The notes under the pieces: generated by a model
The model's database searches: none
What the model was told of the DNA's origin: nothing
The model's input: the letters and a program-made list of their open reading frames with translations, nothing else
In this document: positions 26,302-35,495 of the stretch, piece after piece
Layout of the letters: every line of letters begins with the position of its first letter
Numbering within the stretch: position 1 is the stretch's first letter
Position numbers and translations under genes: made by a program
NCBI RefSeq assembly: GCF_009826975.1
Contig: NZ_WUMO01000005.1
Span: 124,001-188,000 of the forward strand
From: Flavobacterium sp. HBTb2-11-1
Lineage (GTDB): Bacteria > Bacteroidota > Bacteroidia > Flavobacteriales > Flavobacteriaceae
Reading direction: 5' to 3'
DNA length: 64,000 nucleotides

Positions 26302-29016
26302 ATGAAAGACGAAGAAGACGATAACATAATTCCAAACGAAGACGAGAATAATTCAGATGAAAATCTAGATAACATTCAAGATGGCGATGATGATGTGGTT
26401 GATGGTGAAGGAAAACATTTTGAAGGAGCACATTTCTACGAAAATCAGGAAGAAGAAGGAGAAGATGTTATTACGAAGGTAACGGGAATGTATAAGGACT
26501 GGTTCTTGGATTATGCTTCGTATGTAATTCTGGAACGTGCAGTTCCTGCTATTGAGGACGGATTCAAGCCTGTTCAGCGTCGTATTATGCACTCGTTAAA
26601 AGAGCTGGATGATGGGCGTTATAATAAAGTTGCCAATGTTGTTGGTCACACCATGCAGTATCACCCACACGGAGATGCGAGTATTGGTGACGCAATGGTA
26701 CAGATCGGTCAAAAAGATTTATTGATTGACTGCCAAGGAAACTGGGGAAATATCTTAACTGGCGATGGGGCAGCAGCACCCCGTTATATTGAGGCACGTT
26801 TATCTAAATTTGCTTTAGAGGTTCTATATTCTCCAAAAATCACAGAATGGGGATTATCGTATGACGGTAGAAAAGCCGAACCAATTAATCTTCCGGTAAA
26901 ATTCCCATTGCTTTTAGCACAGGGTGCTGAAGGTATTGCAGTTGGTTTATCAACGAAAGTATTGCCTCATAACTTCAATGAATTAATTGACGCTTCGATT
27001 AAAATCTTAAAAGGGAAATCATTTACGCTTTATCCCGATTTTGCGACAGCTGGTATTGCGGACGTTTCGAATTATAACGACGGAATGCGTGGCGGACGTG
27101 TGCGTGTTCGTGCTAAAATTTCGCAATTAGACAAAAATACCTTGGTAATTACGCAGATTCCGTTTTCTACCAATACATCGAGTTTGATTGACAGTATTTT
27201 GAAAGCCAATGAAAAAGGTAAAATCAAAATCAAGAAAATTGAAGACAACACCGCTGCTGATGTTGAGATTTTAATTCATCTTTTCCCAGGTGTTTCACCA
27301 GATAAAACAATTGATGCTTTATTTGCGTTTACAGCCTGTGAAACTTCTATTGCGCCTTTAGGATGTGTTATTGAAGATAATAAACCATTATTTATTGGTG
27401 TTTCGCAAATGTTGAAGATTTCAACTGAAAGAACGGTTGATTTGCTTAAACAAGAACTTGAAATTCAATTAGAAGAATTAAAAAACAAGTGGCATTTCTC
27501 TACTTTAGAAAAAATCTTCATTCGTGAAGAAATGTATATTGACTTCAAATTATATGGAGATAGAGAATCACTTTACAAATATTTATACGACCGTTTTGAG
27601 CCTTTCAAAAAGTCATTTGTTAGAGAAATCAATGATGACGATTTACAAAGGCTGACTCAAATTCCGATGATTCGTATTACTCGTTTCGACTCTGATAAAG
27701 CAGATGAATTAATCTCTAGATTAGAAGAGGAAATGAAAGAGGTAGAATACAATTTGGAACATCTTACCGATTTTGCCATTGCCTATTTTACCAAACTGAA
27801 AGAGAAATACGGAAAAGGACGTGAGCGTAAAACAGAACTTCGTGTATTTGATAATGTTGAAGCTACAAAAGTAGTTTTAAGAAACACAAAACTATACGTA
27901 AACCGCGAAGAAGGTTTTGTAGGAACAAGTTTGAAGAAAGATGAATATGTAGGCGATTGTTCTGATATTGATGATGTTATCGTGTTTTTAAGAGACGGAA
28001 CCATGATGATCACAAAAGTGGATGCGAAAACTTTTATTGGGAAAGACATTATCCATGCAGCTGTTTTTGATAAAAACGATAAACGAACTATTTATAATAT
28101 GATGTATCGTGATGGTAAGTCAGGTCCGTCTTATATAAAACGTTTTAATGTTACGGGTGTAACACGCGATAAAGCTTACGATTTAACAAACGGAACAAAC
28201 GGCTCTCAGGTGGTTTATTTTTCACATAATCCAAATGGAGAAGCTGAGGTTGTGACTATTTTATTGCGCCAGGTTGGAACAATTAAGAAACTGAAATTTG
28301 ATATTGATTTTGCGAAACTGGCTATCAAAGGGCGTGGATCTAAAGGAAATTTAGTGACCAAATATCCGATTAAAAAAATCGAATTAAAAGAAAAAGGAAT
28401 TTCTACTTTATTGCCAAGAAAAGTTTGGTTTGATGATACTGTAAAACGTTTAAATGTTGATGCAAGGGGAGAATTGTTAGGAGAATTTAAACCAACAGAT
28501 AAAATATTAGTCATTAGTCAATCAGGGAAATTGAAAGTAATCATTCCAGAATTATCGACTCATTTCGATGAAGATATGATTGTGTTGGAAAAATGGAATC
28601 CTAAAAAACCAATTTCTGCGATTTATTATGATGGAGAGAAAGAGCGTTATTTCTTGAAACGTTTCTTGGTTGAAAATGAAGGTAAAGAGGAAAGTTTTAT
28701 TACAGACCATCCAAATTCACAGTTAGAAATCGTTTCGACTGATTATCGCCCAGTGGCACAATTGGTTTTCGCCAAAGTTAAAGGCGTTCAAAAAGACGAT
28801 CTTCATATTGATGTAGAAGACTTTATAGCCGTAAAAGGTTTTAAAGCTCTTGGAAATCAGCTGACAACGGATAAATTAAGACAAGTAAATTTATTAGAGC
28901 CGCTTCCATATGAAGAACCTGCAGAAGAGGTTCCTGAAAGACCAGAAATTCCAGAAGATGATCCTGTTGAAACAGAATTGGACGATGACGGACAAATAGG
29001 TCTGGTTTTAGAATAA
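26302..29016 (+). CDS. parC: DNA topoisomerase IV subunit A
   Basis: The 904-residue protein starts with about 55 residues rich in D, E and N. The GyrA/ParC core follows: DYASYVILERAVPAIEDGFKP, HPHGDASIGDAMV and the catalytic tyrosine 162 in APRYIEARLSKF. A C-terminal beta-pinwheel region (about 530-850) follows, then an acidic tail. It forms the cleavage subunit of topoisomerase IV. The acidic N-terminal extension is longer than in proteobacterial ParC. A strong bidirectional hairpin separates it from the T6SS locus. Confidence 0.95.
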   Translation: MKDEEDDNIIPNEDENNSDENLDNIQDGDDDVVDGEGKHFEGAHFYENQEEEGEDVITKVTGMYKDWFLDYASYVILERAVPAIEDGFKPVQRRIMHSLKELDDGRYNKVANVVGHTMQYHPHGDASIGDAMVQIGQKDLLIDCQGNWGNILTGDGAAAPRYIEARLSKFALEVLYSPKITEWGLSYDGRKAEPINLPVKFPLLLAQGAEGIAVGLSTKVLPHNFNELIDASIKILKGKSFTLYPDFATAGIADVSNYNDGMRGGRVRVRAKISQLDKNTLVITQIPFSTNTSSLIDSILKANEKGKIKIKKIEDNTAADVEILIHLFPGVSPDKTIDALFAFTACETSIAPLGCVIEDNKPLFIGVSQMLKISTERTVDLLKQELEIQLEELKNKWHFSTLEKIFIREEMYIDFKLYGDRESLYKYLYDRFEPFKKSFVREINDDDLQRLTQIPMIRITRFDSDKADELISRLEEEMKEVEYNLEHLTDFAIAYFTKLKEKYGKGRERKTELRVFDNVEATKVVLRNTKLYVNREEGFVGTSLKKDEYVGDCSDIDDVIVFLRDGTMMITKVDAKTFIGKDIIHAAVFDKNDKRTIYNMMYRDGKSGPSYIKRFNVTGVTRDKAYDLTNGTNGSQVVYFSHNPNGEAEVVTILLRQVGTIKKLKFDIDFAKLAIKGRGSKGNLVTKYPIKKIELKEKGISTLLPRKVWFDDTVKRLNVDARGELLGEFKPTDKILVISQSGKLKVIIPELSTHFDEDMIVLEKWNPKKPISAIYYDGEKERYFLKRFLVENEGKEESFITDHPNSQLEIVSTDYRPVAQLVFAKVKGVQKDDLHIDVEDFIAVKGFKALGNQLTTDKLRQVNLLEPLPYEEPAEEVPERPEIPEDDPVETELDDDGQIGLVLE

Positions 29017-29022
29017 AAAATG

Positions 29023-29053
29023 AAAACGCTAAGATTAATTTTCTTAGCGTTTT
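29023..29053. terminator. bidirectional terminator between parC and clpV
   Basis: AAAACGCTAAGA and TCTTAGCGTTTT arms around a short AT loop, followed by T-rich sequence on both strands. It marks the left border of the T6SS locus. Confidence 0.8.
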
Positions 29054-29074
29054 TTATTTTATTAAATGGTTAAG

Positions 29075-31537
29075 CTAATTTTCAACAGGAATAATTTCTT
29101 CTTTAACCCATTTTACTTCGTTATTTTCAATAACAACCGAAACAGTATCACCATCTTTGACTTCTCCAGAAATTATTTTTTTAGCTAAAGGTCTTCTTAA
29201 ATGCGTTCTGATAATGGTTTTAATTGGTCTTGCTCCATATTTGGCATTATAGCCGTTTTCTGCAAGATAGAGTTTTGCTTCTATCGGAATTTCGACTTTA
29301 ACATTAATGTTTTTCAATAAGTCTGTAAATTCTTTTTTGAGGTGTATATCGAAAATCTTTAACGCATTTTCTTTTTTGATAGGCGCAAAAGGTATGATTT
29401 CAGTTAAACGCCCTAAAAACTCTGGTCTGAAATAATTTGCCATAATTTCCACTAAAGAATTTGAAGTTGGGATTTCACCACTATTGAATGTGTTGACAAT
29501 ATGATCTGCGCCAATATTTGAGGTAAAAAGAATAATTGCATTGGAGAAATCGCCTTCTTTTCCTAAACGATCATGGAGTTTTCCTTCATCCATAATCTGC
29601 AAGAAAACATCAAAAACAGAAGGATGTGCTTTTTCAATTTCATCAAACAAAACAATAGAGTAGGGCTTTTGTCTAATCTTGTTTACTAATAAGCCTCCCT
29701 CTTCATACCCAACATAGCCTGGAGGTGCACCGTAGAGTAAAGCTGCAGAATGTTCTTCTTTAAATTCAGACATATCAAAACGAATGATTGCATTTTCATC
29801 CTGAAAAAGAAATTCAGCTAAAGATTTAGCTAATTCGGTTTTTCCAGTTCCGGTTGGCCCTAAAAAGAAAAATGACGCAATTGGCTGTCCAGCCTTGCTT
29901 AATCCCGAGCGTGATTCGAGAATAGATCCTGCAACAGTTGCAATGCAATGATCTTGGCCAATTACCCTTTTTCCTAAAACATCTTCAATGTTATTTAGTT
30001 TATGTTTCTCTTCTTCTTTAAGTTTACCCGCAGGAATTCCGGTTTTTTTAGCAATTATCAAAGACAAATCAAAGGCCTCAATGTGAGAACGTTTATCAAG
30101 TGCTTTTTCTTCAATTGCACTAATTAGGTTTTCAATATAATTCAGGATCGATTCTGATGTTTCAAAATTTCTTTTTTTATTTTGCTCATCAGGATCCATT
30201 AAAAATGTTGCTTTGTTTATTAAATCAATCAGGAACCAATTGTATTCTTTTATTAATTGATTTTCAGATAAATTGTCCTTATTTTCTTTTAGAAGATGTA
30301 ATCTATTGATAATAGATTGTTTTTCGTTAAGAAAGGTTTCTCCTGAAGTTTTTAATACAGACATTGTATGGTCAATCAAGTTAATGGCCGACTCAGGAAG
30401 GCTTTTTTCTTTTAAATACCTTTTTGATAATCGAATAGATTCTGAAATAGTTTCATCATCTATTTGTATTTTATGATGCTCTTGATAAGTTTTGATAGAC
30501 TCACGAATCATTCGAAACAAGGTTTCATCATCAGCTTCTTCTAGTTTAACGATGTCAAACATTCCAGCAAGCCCTTGCTCTTTTTCAATTCTTTTGGAAT
30601 ATTCATCAATTGTAGAGGTTGCAATAATATTTAACCCTTTTGCTAACTCACCTTTAAGAACATTTGAAACACCTGAATCTCCTCCATTTTTATCGAGTAA
30701 AATATGAATTTCTTCAATAATTAAGATAGCTTTCGGATATTGTTTAAGTTCCTGAATACAGTTTTTTAAGCGATCTTCTATTTCTCCTTTGTATGAAGCT
30801 CCAGCAATAAGTGAGGATAGATCAAGTTCAAAAAGCTGTACCTTGTTTAAAATATCTGGAACTTGATTGGCAATTACATCTTGAATAAGAGTATCAATTA
30901 AAATTGATTTCCCAATGCCGCGATCGCCAATAAGTAGCACATTAGGTTTAGAAAATCGGCAGAGTATTTCTTTTATGGCATTCAATTCGGCTTCACGCCC
31001 AATTGCTGATATTCTTTTTTTATTTTTTTCAAGGTTTTTATGAACGCAATATTTACTCAAAAAACCTTTTTTTACTTCTTGTTTTACACCATTCTCCGTT
31101 TGTGGAATAACAATCTGATCTTCTAGCAATTCATTTCTAGAGATCGGGTAGGACTTCATTTGATCGAAGTTGAAACCTACGCCAGGAGAACTTAGAGCAA
31201 TTACAATAGCATAGAGGCTAATTTCATCTTCATTTAAAGCAATTCGCACCGATTCTGCTTCTTTTATAATATCGTCGATCAAATCGCTTGGTTCAGCATC
31301 AAGAACATGAGTGGTTTTTGGCTCTTCTTCGATTCGAACTTCGGCCCATTCATCAAGATAGTAAACATCTTTACCCATAGTTTCAAGCCTCTTCAAAAGA
31401 GATAAATCTCTGTTTAAAATAGCTTTTAATAAATGGGATGCTGAATAGTATTTATTTGAATTGGTTTTAGCAATTTTCTTAGCAATTTCTAATGCACTTA
31501 ATAATTCTGCACTGAAAACGTTTTTTTCTTCTTCCAT
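29075..31537 (-). CDS. tssH: T6SS ClpV/TssH AAA+ ATPase (sheath disassembly)
   Basis: The 820-residue protein has an N-terminal Clp-N-type helical domain (1-150) and two AAA+ modules. Module 1 has Walker A GDRGIGKS (about 207) and a Walker B written ILIIEEIH, with E where D is usual before the catalytic E. Module 2 has GPTGTGKTELAKSLA, Walker B IVLFDEIEKAHP and the ClpB-like RFDMSEFKEEHS and APPGYVGYEEGG pore region. Location at the edge of a T6SSiii locus indicates TssH, which recycles contracted TssB/TssC sheath, rather than the chaperone ClpB. It is leftward, 8 bases after the PKD gene, likely one transcript. Confidence 0.9.
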   Translation of the reverse strand: MEEEKNVFSAELLSALEIAKKIAKTNSNKYYSASHLLKAILNRDLSLLKRLETMGKDVYYLDEWAEVRIEEEPKTTHVLDAEPSDLIDDIIKEAESVRIALNEDEISLYAIVIALSSPGVGFNFDQMKSYPISRNELLEDQIVIPQTENGVKQEVKKGFLSKYCVHKNLEKNKKRISAIGREAELNAIKEILCRFSKPNVLLIGDRGIGKSILIDTLIQDVIANQVPDILNKVQLFELDLSSLIAGASYKGEIEDRLKNCIQELKQYPKAILIIEEIHILLDKNGGDSGVSNVLKGELAKGLNIIATSTIDEYSKRIEKEQGLAGMFDIVKLEEADDETLFRMIRESIKTYQEHHKIQIDDETISESIRLSKRYLKEKSLPESAINLIDHTMSVLKTSGETFLNEKQSIINRLHLLKENKDNLSENQLIKEYNWFLIDLINKATFLMDPDEQNKKRNFETSESILNYIENLISAIEEKALDKRSHIEAFDLSLIIAKKTGIPAGKLKEEEKHKLNNIEDVLGKRVIGQDHCIATVAGSILESRSGLSKAGQPIASFFFLGPTGTGKTELAKSLAEFLFQDENAIIRFDMSEFKEEHSAALLYGAPPGYVGYEEGGLLVNKIRQKPYSIVLFDEIEKAHPSVFDVFLQIMDEGKLHDRLGKEGDFSNAIILFTSNIGADHIVNTFNSGEIPTSNSLVEIMANYFRPEFLGRLTEIIPFAPIKKENALKIFDIHLKKEFTDLLKNINVKVEIPIEAKLYLAENGYNAKYGARPIKTIIRTHLRRPLAKKIISGEVKDGDTVSVVIENNEVKWVKEEIIPVEN

Positions 31538-31545
31538 ATCAAAAA

Positions 31546-32598
31546 TTAATCTTTAGACCATATCAGGTATTTTTTTACTTTATAGCTGATATTTAATCCT
31601 TTAATGCAGTTAGTTTGTTTGTCTTTGTTTAAACGTATTGATTCAATTCTTATCTTTTTTCCTTTTACAGAAGCACATAATTGAGAAAAAGTCAATAGAT
31701 CATTATCATTTTTTACAACAGGAACATCTAAGTCATCACATAGAAATTCTGCAAAATCATCTTTTGTTTTACTGCCTTCCGCTACTTTTTTGAATAAAAT
31801 TTCAAACTGATCCTCAGACATTTTTGGCGCTTTTTTAGCTACAGCAATACTGTCTTTTACAGTTTTTGTTTTTGGAGCTACTGGAACATATTGTAGCATT
31901 TCTTCAAGCGGATCTTTCTTCACAGAACCTCGAGGCAGTGCGAAGGCTTCAGCTTTTTTCTCGAATTCATACGAGCTGACATCCAAAGGATTAGTTTTTT
32001 TAATGACTCTAGGATGTACATAAATAATTTTCTTTGCCACACGACTGAAATCCCCATTTATGACTAAAGTGATTGTTTTTTCTCCTGGAGTAATAAAGCT
32101 GTAAACTGGAGCAGAAGAAGTTTCATCTATGCCTTTATTTTCACCAAAAGCCCATTCCCAAGTTTTGGCATCATCTGAGATTGACTTAAAATAAGCAGGC
32201 TGTCCAACTGTAATAGTTCTAGGAGCAATAATTTTTGGTGTACCTATTTTATCAGCCGCATATTTATCCTTTATAGTGATTTCTTTTGTATGAGTACAAT
32301 TGCCATTTATGGTTAAAGTCACATAGTATTTTCCTGGATTTTTATAGATGTGAAAAGTGTGTTTTCTGACATCTTTTTCTGACCCATCTCCAAAGTCCCA
32401 AATCCATGATTTTGCATTGGGAGTTTTGTCATAAAATTCTATCGATTCCTCTGATTGTGAATAATCTGCAAAAATGTAAAACTTGGCATCTTCACAATCG
32501 ACATGATTAAAAAATTGGATGATAAACGCAATGATTCCAGCTAATAAGAGAAGTGCAAAAAAAAATACAACTCTAACATCAATATTTTTTTGATTCAT
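31546..32598 (-). CDS. PKD-domain membrane protein of the T6SSiii locus
   Basis: The 350-residue protein has a short cytoplasmic N-terminus and one membrane anchor (about 12-30, FFFALLLLAGIIAFI). Two PKD-like beta domains follow: IWDFGDGSEKD and YVTLTINGNC at about 45-105, and WEWAFGENKG with TITLVINGDF at about 140-190. The C-terminal region is charged, with DQFEILFKKVAEGSKTKDDF. It is coupled to tssH. In the subtype iii system the usual TssJ/L/M trans-envelope complex is replaced by other proteins (TssN, O, P, Q, R). This is a candidate member, perhaps TssP, but I cannot assign the letter with certainty. Confidence 0.65.
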   Translation of the reverse strand: MNQKNIDVRVVFFFALLLLAGIIAFIIQFFNHVDCEDAKFYIFADYSQSEESIEFYDKTPNAKSWIWDFGDGSEKDVRKHTFHIYKNPGKYYVTLTINGNCTHTKEITIKDKYAADKIGTPKIIAPRTITVGQPAYFKSISDDAKTWEWAFGENKGIDETSSAPVYSFITPGEKTITLVINGDFSRVAKKIIYVHPRVIKKTNPLDVSSYEFEKKAEAFALPRGSVKKDPLEEMLQYVPVAPKTKTVKDSIAVAKKAPKMSEDQFEILFKKVAEGSKTKDDFAEFLCDDLDVPVVKNDNDLLTFSQLCASVKGKKIRIESIRLNKDKQTNCIKGLNISYKVKKYLIWSKD

Positions 32599-32933
32599 TT
32601 TAATGTTTTACTATGTAAGATAATTTTAACAAAAATTGGAAGCAAATGTAGTTTTATTTATTTTAAAAAACTTATTTTTTATAATATAAATTTTACAAAA
32701 TTTATTTGTATTCTTACAAAATATTTTATTAGGTTTGTAGCCATCACCTTCAAAATTGTAAATAAATTCATTATAAAGAGGTTACGTTCAAAAAGAAGAA
32801 TTTTCGCAGGTTTGAAAAATTAAAATAAGCTGAAAAGTTTGTTTTTTATGTTGCTTAAAAATTTAAAAATGATCCATTTTGGGTTTGAAATAAAGTTTAA
32901 TTATCTAAAAAAAGAGTAATAAATAATATTTTT
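32599..32933. other. 335-base divergent control region
   Basis: This AT-rich stretch separates the leftward PKD/tssH pair from the rightward T6SS genes. A minus-strand TACATTTG (32650-32643) fits a -7 element about 45 bases before the PKD gene start. No second half or plus-strand promoter is clear. A 77-codon frame inside it has noise-like composition and is not called. Confidence 0.5.
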
Positions 32934-33575
32934 ATGAGGCAGTTTGTTATAATGATTCTTATGATGCATTTATTTACGGAATGCCATGCTCAAAAATATA
33001 TTTCGCAGATTCCCTTCAAATATGATTATTCTTTGGAGCTGTTAAAAAAGCAGGCCCAAATGAATGAAACAGGTTTAAAAAATAAAACCATCGTCAATGA
33101 TAATTCAGAGAATTTAAGTGACGAAATGCTTGCTCTAAAAGAAAAATACTCCATTATTCTGGCTGTAATGCCAAATAAAATTACCAACTACAAATTATAC
33201 TCCTACATAGATCCGTGGCTTAATACGCCATATAAAGAGAAAAGCTTTTCTAAAAAAGGAATTGACTGTTCTTATTTTCTACAGTCTTTATACAGTGACG
33301 TTTACAAGGTTACGCTTCCAAAAGATCCAGCAGGTATGTGGAAGTCTAAATCTATACAAATTTTTACTGGACGAAGTTTTCTTGCCGAAGGCGATCTTGT
33401 TTTCTTTCGATACGATAAAGACCATCCGATATCTGATGTTGGTCTGTACCTGCATAATGACCGAATTCTGGCTTGTACAGACAAAGGTCTTGCAATATAT
33501 AATTTCAATGATGAATATTTTCAGTTACGATACATAGGCGCAGGACGAATCAACGAGGATGGAAAGAAGAAGTAA
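32934..33575 (+). CDS. exported NlpC/P60-like protein with a substituted catalytic histidine
   Basis: The 213-residue product has a hydrophobic signal (about 1-20, ending ECHAQ) and an NlpC/P60 fold: PWLNTPYKEKSFSKKGIDCSYFLQ with cysteine 112, and AEGDLVFFRYDKDHPISDVGLYL. Where the family normally has histidine (xxHVGIYL), residue 168 is aspartate. It could therefore be an inactive or altered peptidoglycan-binding relative that opens the cell wall for the apparatus. Its end overlaps the tssG start by 17 bases, tying it to the T6SS operon. The role is inferred from context. Confidence 0.7.
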   Translation: MRQFVIMILMMHLFTECHAQKYISQIPFKYDYSLELLKKQAQMNETGLKNKTIVNDNSENLSDEMLALKEKYSIILAVMPNKITNYKLYSYIDPWLNTPYKEKSFSKKGIDCSYFLQSLYSDVYKVTLPKDPAGMWKSKSIQIFTGRSFLAEGDLVFFRYDKDHPISDVGLYLHNDRILACTDKGLAIYNFNDEYFQLRYIGAGRINEDGKKK

Positions 33576-34503
33576 AAAAAGTCTTGAAGATCTTGCATTC
33601 GAAATTGAGAATATTTCGTATGACATTAGGGCTGAAGTGATTGCTAATGAGCTTCTTGAGTCCAAAGCAATTGTGCAGGATGAAATTACGGTTTCTAATC
33701 AGGGACAATTCTCGCGTGCGTATAGAAGCGACATTTTGGAGGCAGTAATTCAGGATGATAATTATGATAAACAGGAATATTTAAATATACGATTATCGCG
33801 CGATAGTATGTATGATGCCCTTCCAGAAGGTTTTGTACATAGTTTGACCGAAAATAATTCTGATAAGTCTGTAAAACAGATGATAAAGGAGCATAAACAC
33901 CAGAAAAAGCAAGAAGCAGAAGCTCGTGTTTTTTTTACTCCTTTTGAAAACGAAATTTTTCATTATCGTACTAAAATAGAAAGTGTTGAAAGGAATTTTT
34001 TATATAAACTGAACGGAAGCAAACCGTTGGATTTTTTCTATGATTTTTGGGGATTATCACACATTTACCCTGAAATTTTAGTTTCAAAATTTATACAGCT
34101 GCTGCCTTATGCATATAAAATAGTGGGAGACATTGAACTTGCCTGCCAATGTTTGTCAAGCATTATAGAAGAAAAAGTAACCTATACAACAACAAGTTCT
34201 AAAGAATATAGCGAAGAAGGAGAGCAGGTCAGGTTAGGAGAAAATAGATTGGGAGTAGATTTTATTACTGGAAAAGATTACATGGATTATTCTATGAACT
34301 TAAGGATAGAAATTGGTCCTGTTACCAATAAACCGTACCAGCAATATCTTAAAAACGGCGATATAAAAATATTTATAGATTGTTTTTGCGAGCATTTTTT
34401 TCCAATGGAAGTCGACGTAAAAACAGTGTTATTGATTAATAAAGAAACAGAAGAGTTTAATTTTAGTAAAGAACCTGTGTTAGGGTATACAACACGAATT
34501 TAG
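33559..34503 (+). CDS. tssG: T6SS baseplate protein TssG (subtype iii)
   Basis: This 314-residue protein starts inside the end of the preceding gene. Landmarks are FYDFWGLSHIYPEILVSKFIQLLPYAYK, the block RLGENRLGVDFITGKDY and LRIEIGPVTNKPYQQYL. The last block resembles the TssG pattern of a paired L-G motif ahead of a xxxIGP step. TssG forms the baseplate wedge with TssE and TssF. It is followed after 2 bases by tssN. In this locus tssF is far away (57,739), so the usual tssF-tssG pair is split. Confidence 0.75.
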   Translation: MERRSKKSLEDLAFEIENISYDIRAEVIANELLESKAIVQDEITVSNQGQFSRAYRSDILEAVIQDDNYDKQEYLNIRLSRDSMYDALPEGFVHSLTENNSDKSVKQMIKEHKHQKKQEAEARVFFTPFENEIFHYRTKIESVERNFLYKLNGSKPLDFFYDFWGLSHIYPEILVSKFIQLLPYAYKIVGDIELACQCLSSIIEEKVTYTTTSSKEYSEEGEQVRLGENRLGVDFITGKDYMDYSMNLRIEIGPVTNKPYQQYLKNGDIKIFIDCFCEHFFPMEVDVKTVLLINKETEEFNFSKEPVLGYTTRI

Positions 34504-34505
34504 TA

Positions 34506-35480
34506 ATGGTAAAAAAGCATTTATTAGCCCTTATTGATATTAGGCTTATTGTATTTTTAGTAGTAATTATAGCAGTAAGCTTTATACTTACAATGGTATT
34601 CAGCGATAAAATAAAAGAATTTGCAGTACAGTATAAAAGAAAGTTTTACATCTATGTTTTTTCATTTGTATTGATTTATGCCCTGGTTGGTTTTTTGGGA
34701 TACAATAAATTATTTACAGAGTTGTCAGACGAATTTCTATTTTATCAAATTGCGTCACTGATATTCGGAATTCTTAATGTTTACTTATATAGATGGTACT
34801 TTAATGAGTTTAACCTAAAAGGTGTTGTGGGGATCGAATTGTTGTTTTCATTTTTAATAACGCTTTATTCGAGTGTATTGTTTGTAATTATTTATACCGC
34901 TTTAAACGGAATTGCGCTAACATTTTTAATGTGCTCCCATTTTTTGGTATTTATTGTTCCAACAGGCGTTTATGCAGTTTTTAATTACATGATGCAGATA
35001 CCTCCAAAAGAATATGTTACGTGGAAAATTCCCGATAGGAAAGATCCTTTTCCAGAGATTGAGAATGTCCAGATGAAAGATTTACTGCTTATTACATTAT
35101 TAATCCAGAAAAATGAAAGCGATACAAAATATACTTCTATAAGGTCTAAAGGTCCTGTAAGAATTGATTTTGGAGCATTGTTTTATCATACCGTTTCAGG
35201 ATATAATGACCATAATGCCGACAGTAAAATTGATTTAAAGCACAATGGAGAAAATTGCAGTTGGGTATTCTTTTTACAGCCAAAATGGTATCAAACAGCC
35301 AAATATGTAGATGCAAAATATACTTTGGGTATGAATGGCATTACTGAAAATTCAGTGATTATTTGTAAAAGACAGAAAAAAGAAGAAATCAAAGTCAATA
35401 TAAAAGCTAAGGATAAAGAAGGTTTTATGTATGAACCTAAGATTGAAAATAAGGAGAAGGAAAAAGAGGTTGCGGTTTAA
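34506..35480 (+). CDS. tssN: T6SSiii membrane protein TssN
   Basis: The 324-residue protein has five hydrophobic spans in residues 10-165, for example VVIIAVSFILTMVF, YVFSFVLIYALVGFLGY and LLFSFLITLYSSVLFVIIY. A soluble C-terminal half follows (about 175-324), ending in KEKEKEVAV. This matches the TssN family specific to Bacteroidota T6SS, thought to take part in anchoring the machine in the inner membrane in place of TssL/TssM. The start follows the tssG stop by 2 bases. Confidence 0.8.
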   Translation: MVKKHLLALIDIRLIVFLVVIIAVSFILTMVFSDKIKEFAVQYKRKFYIYVFSFVLIYALVGFLGYNKLFTELSDEFLFYQIASLIFGILNVYLYRWYFNEFNLKGVVGIELLFSFLITLYSSVLFVIIYTALNGIALTFLMCSHFLVFIVPTGVYAVFNYMMQIPPKEYVTWKIPDRKDPFPEIENVQMKDLLLITLLIQKNESDTKYTSIRSKGPVRIDFGALFYHTVSGYNDHNADSKIDLKHNGENCSWVFFLQPKWYQTAKYVDAKYTLGMNGITENSVIICKRQKKEEIKVNIKAKDKEGFMYEPKIENKEKEKEVAV

Positions 35481-35495
35481 TTTTTTTGAAATGTT

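Noticed and set aside
32590..32823. 77-codon frame in the divergent T6SS control region
   Set aside because: Its composition is dominated by AT-rich codons (K, F, I, N), it overlaps the PKD gene start, and it looks like intergenic noise.
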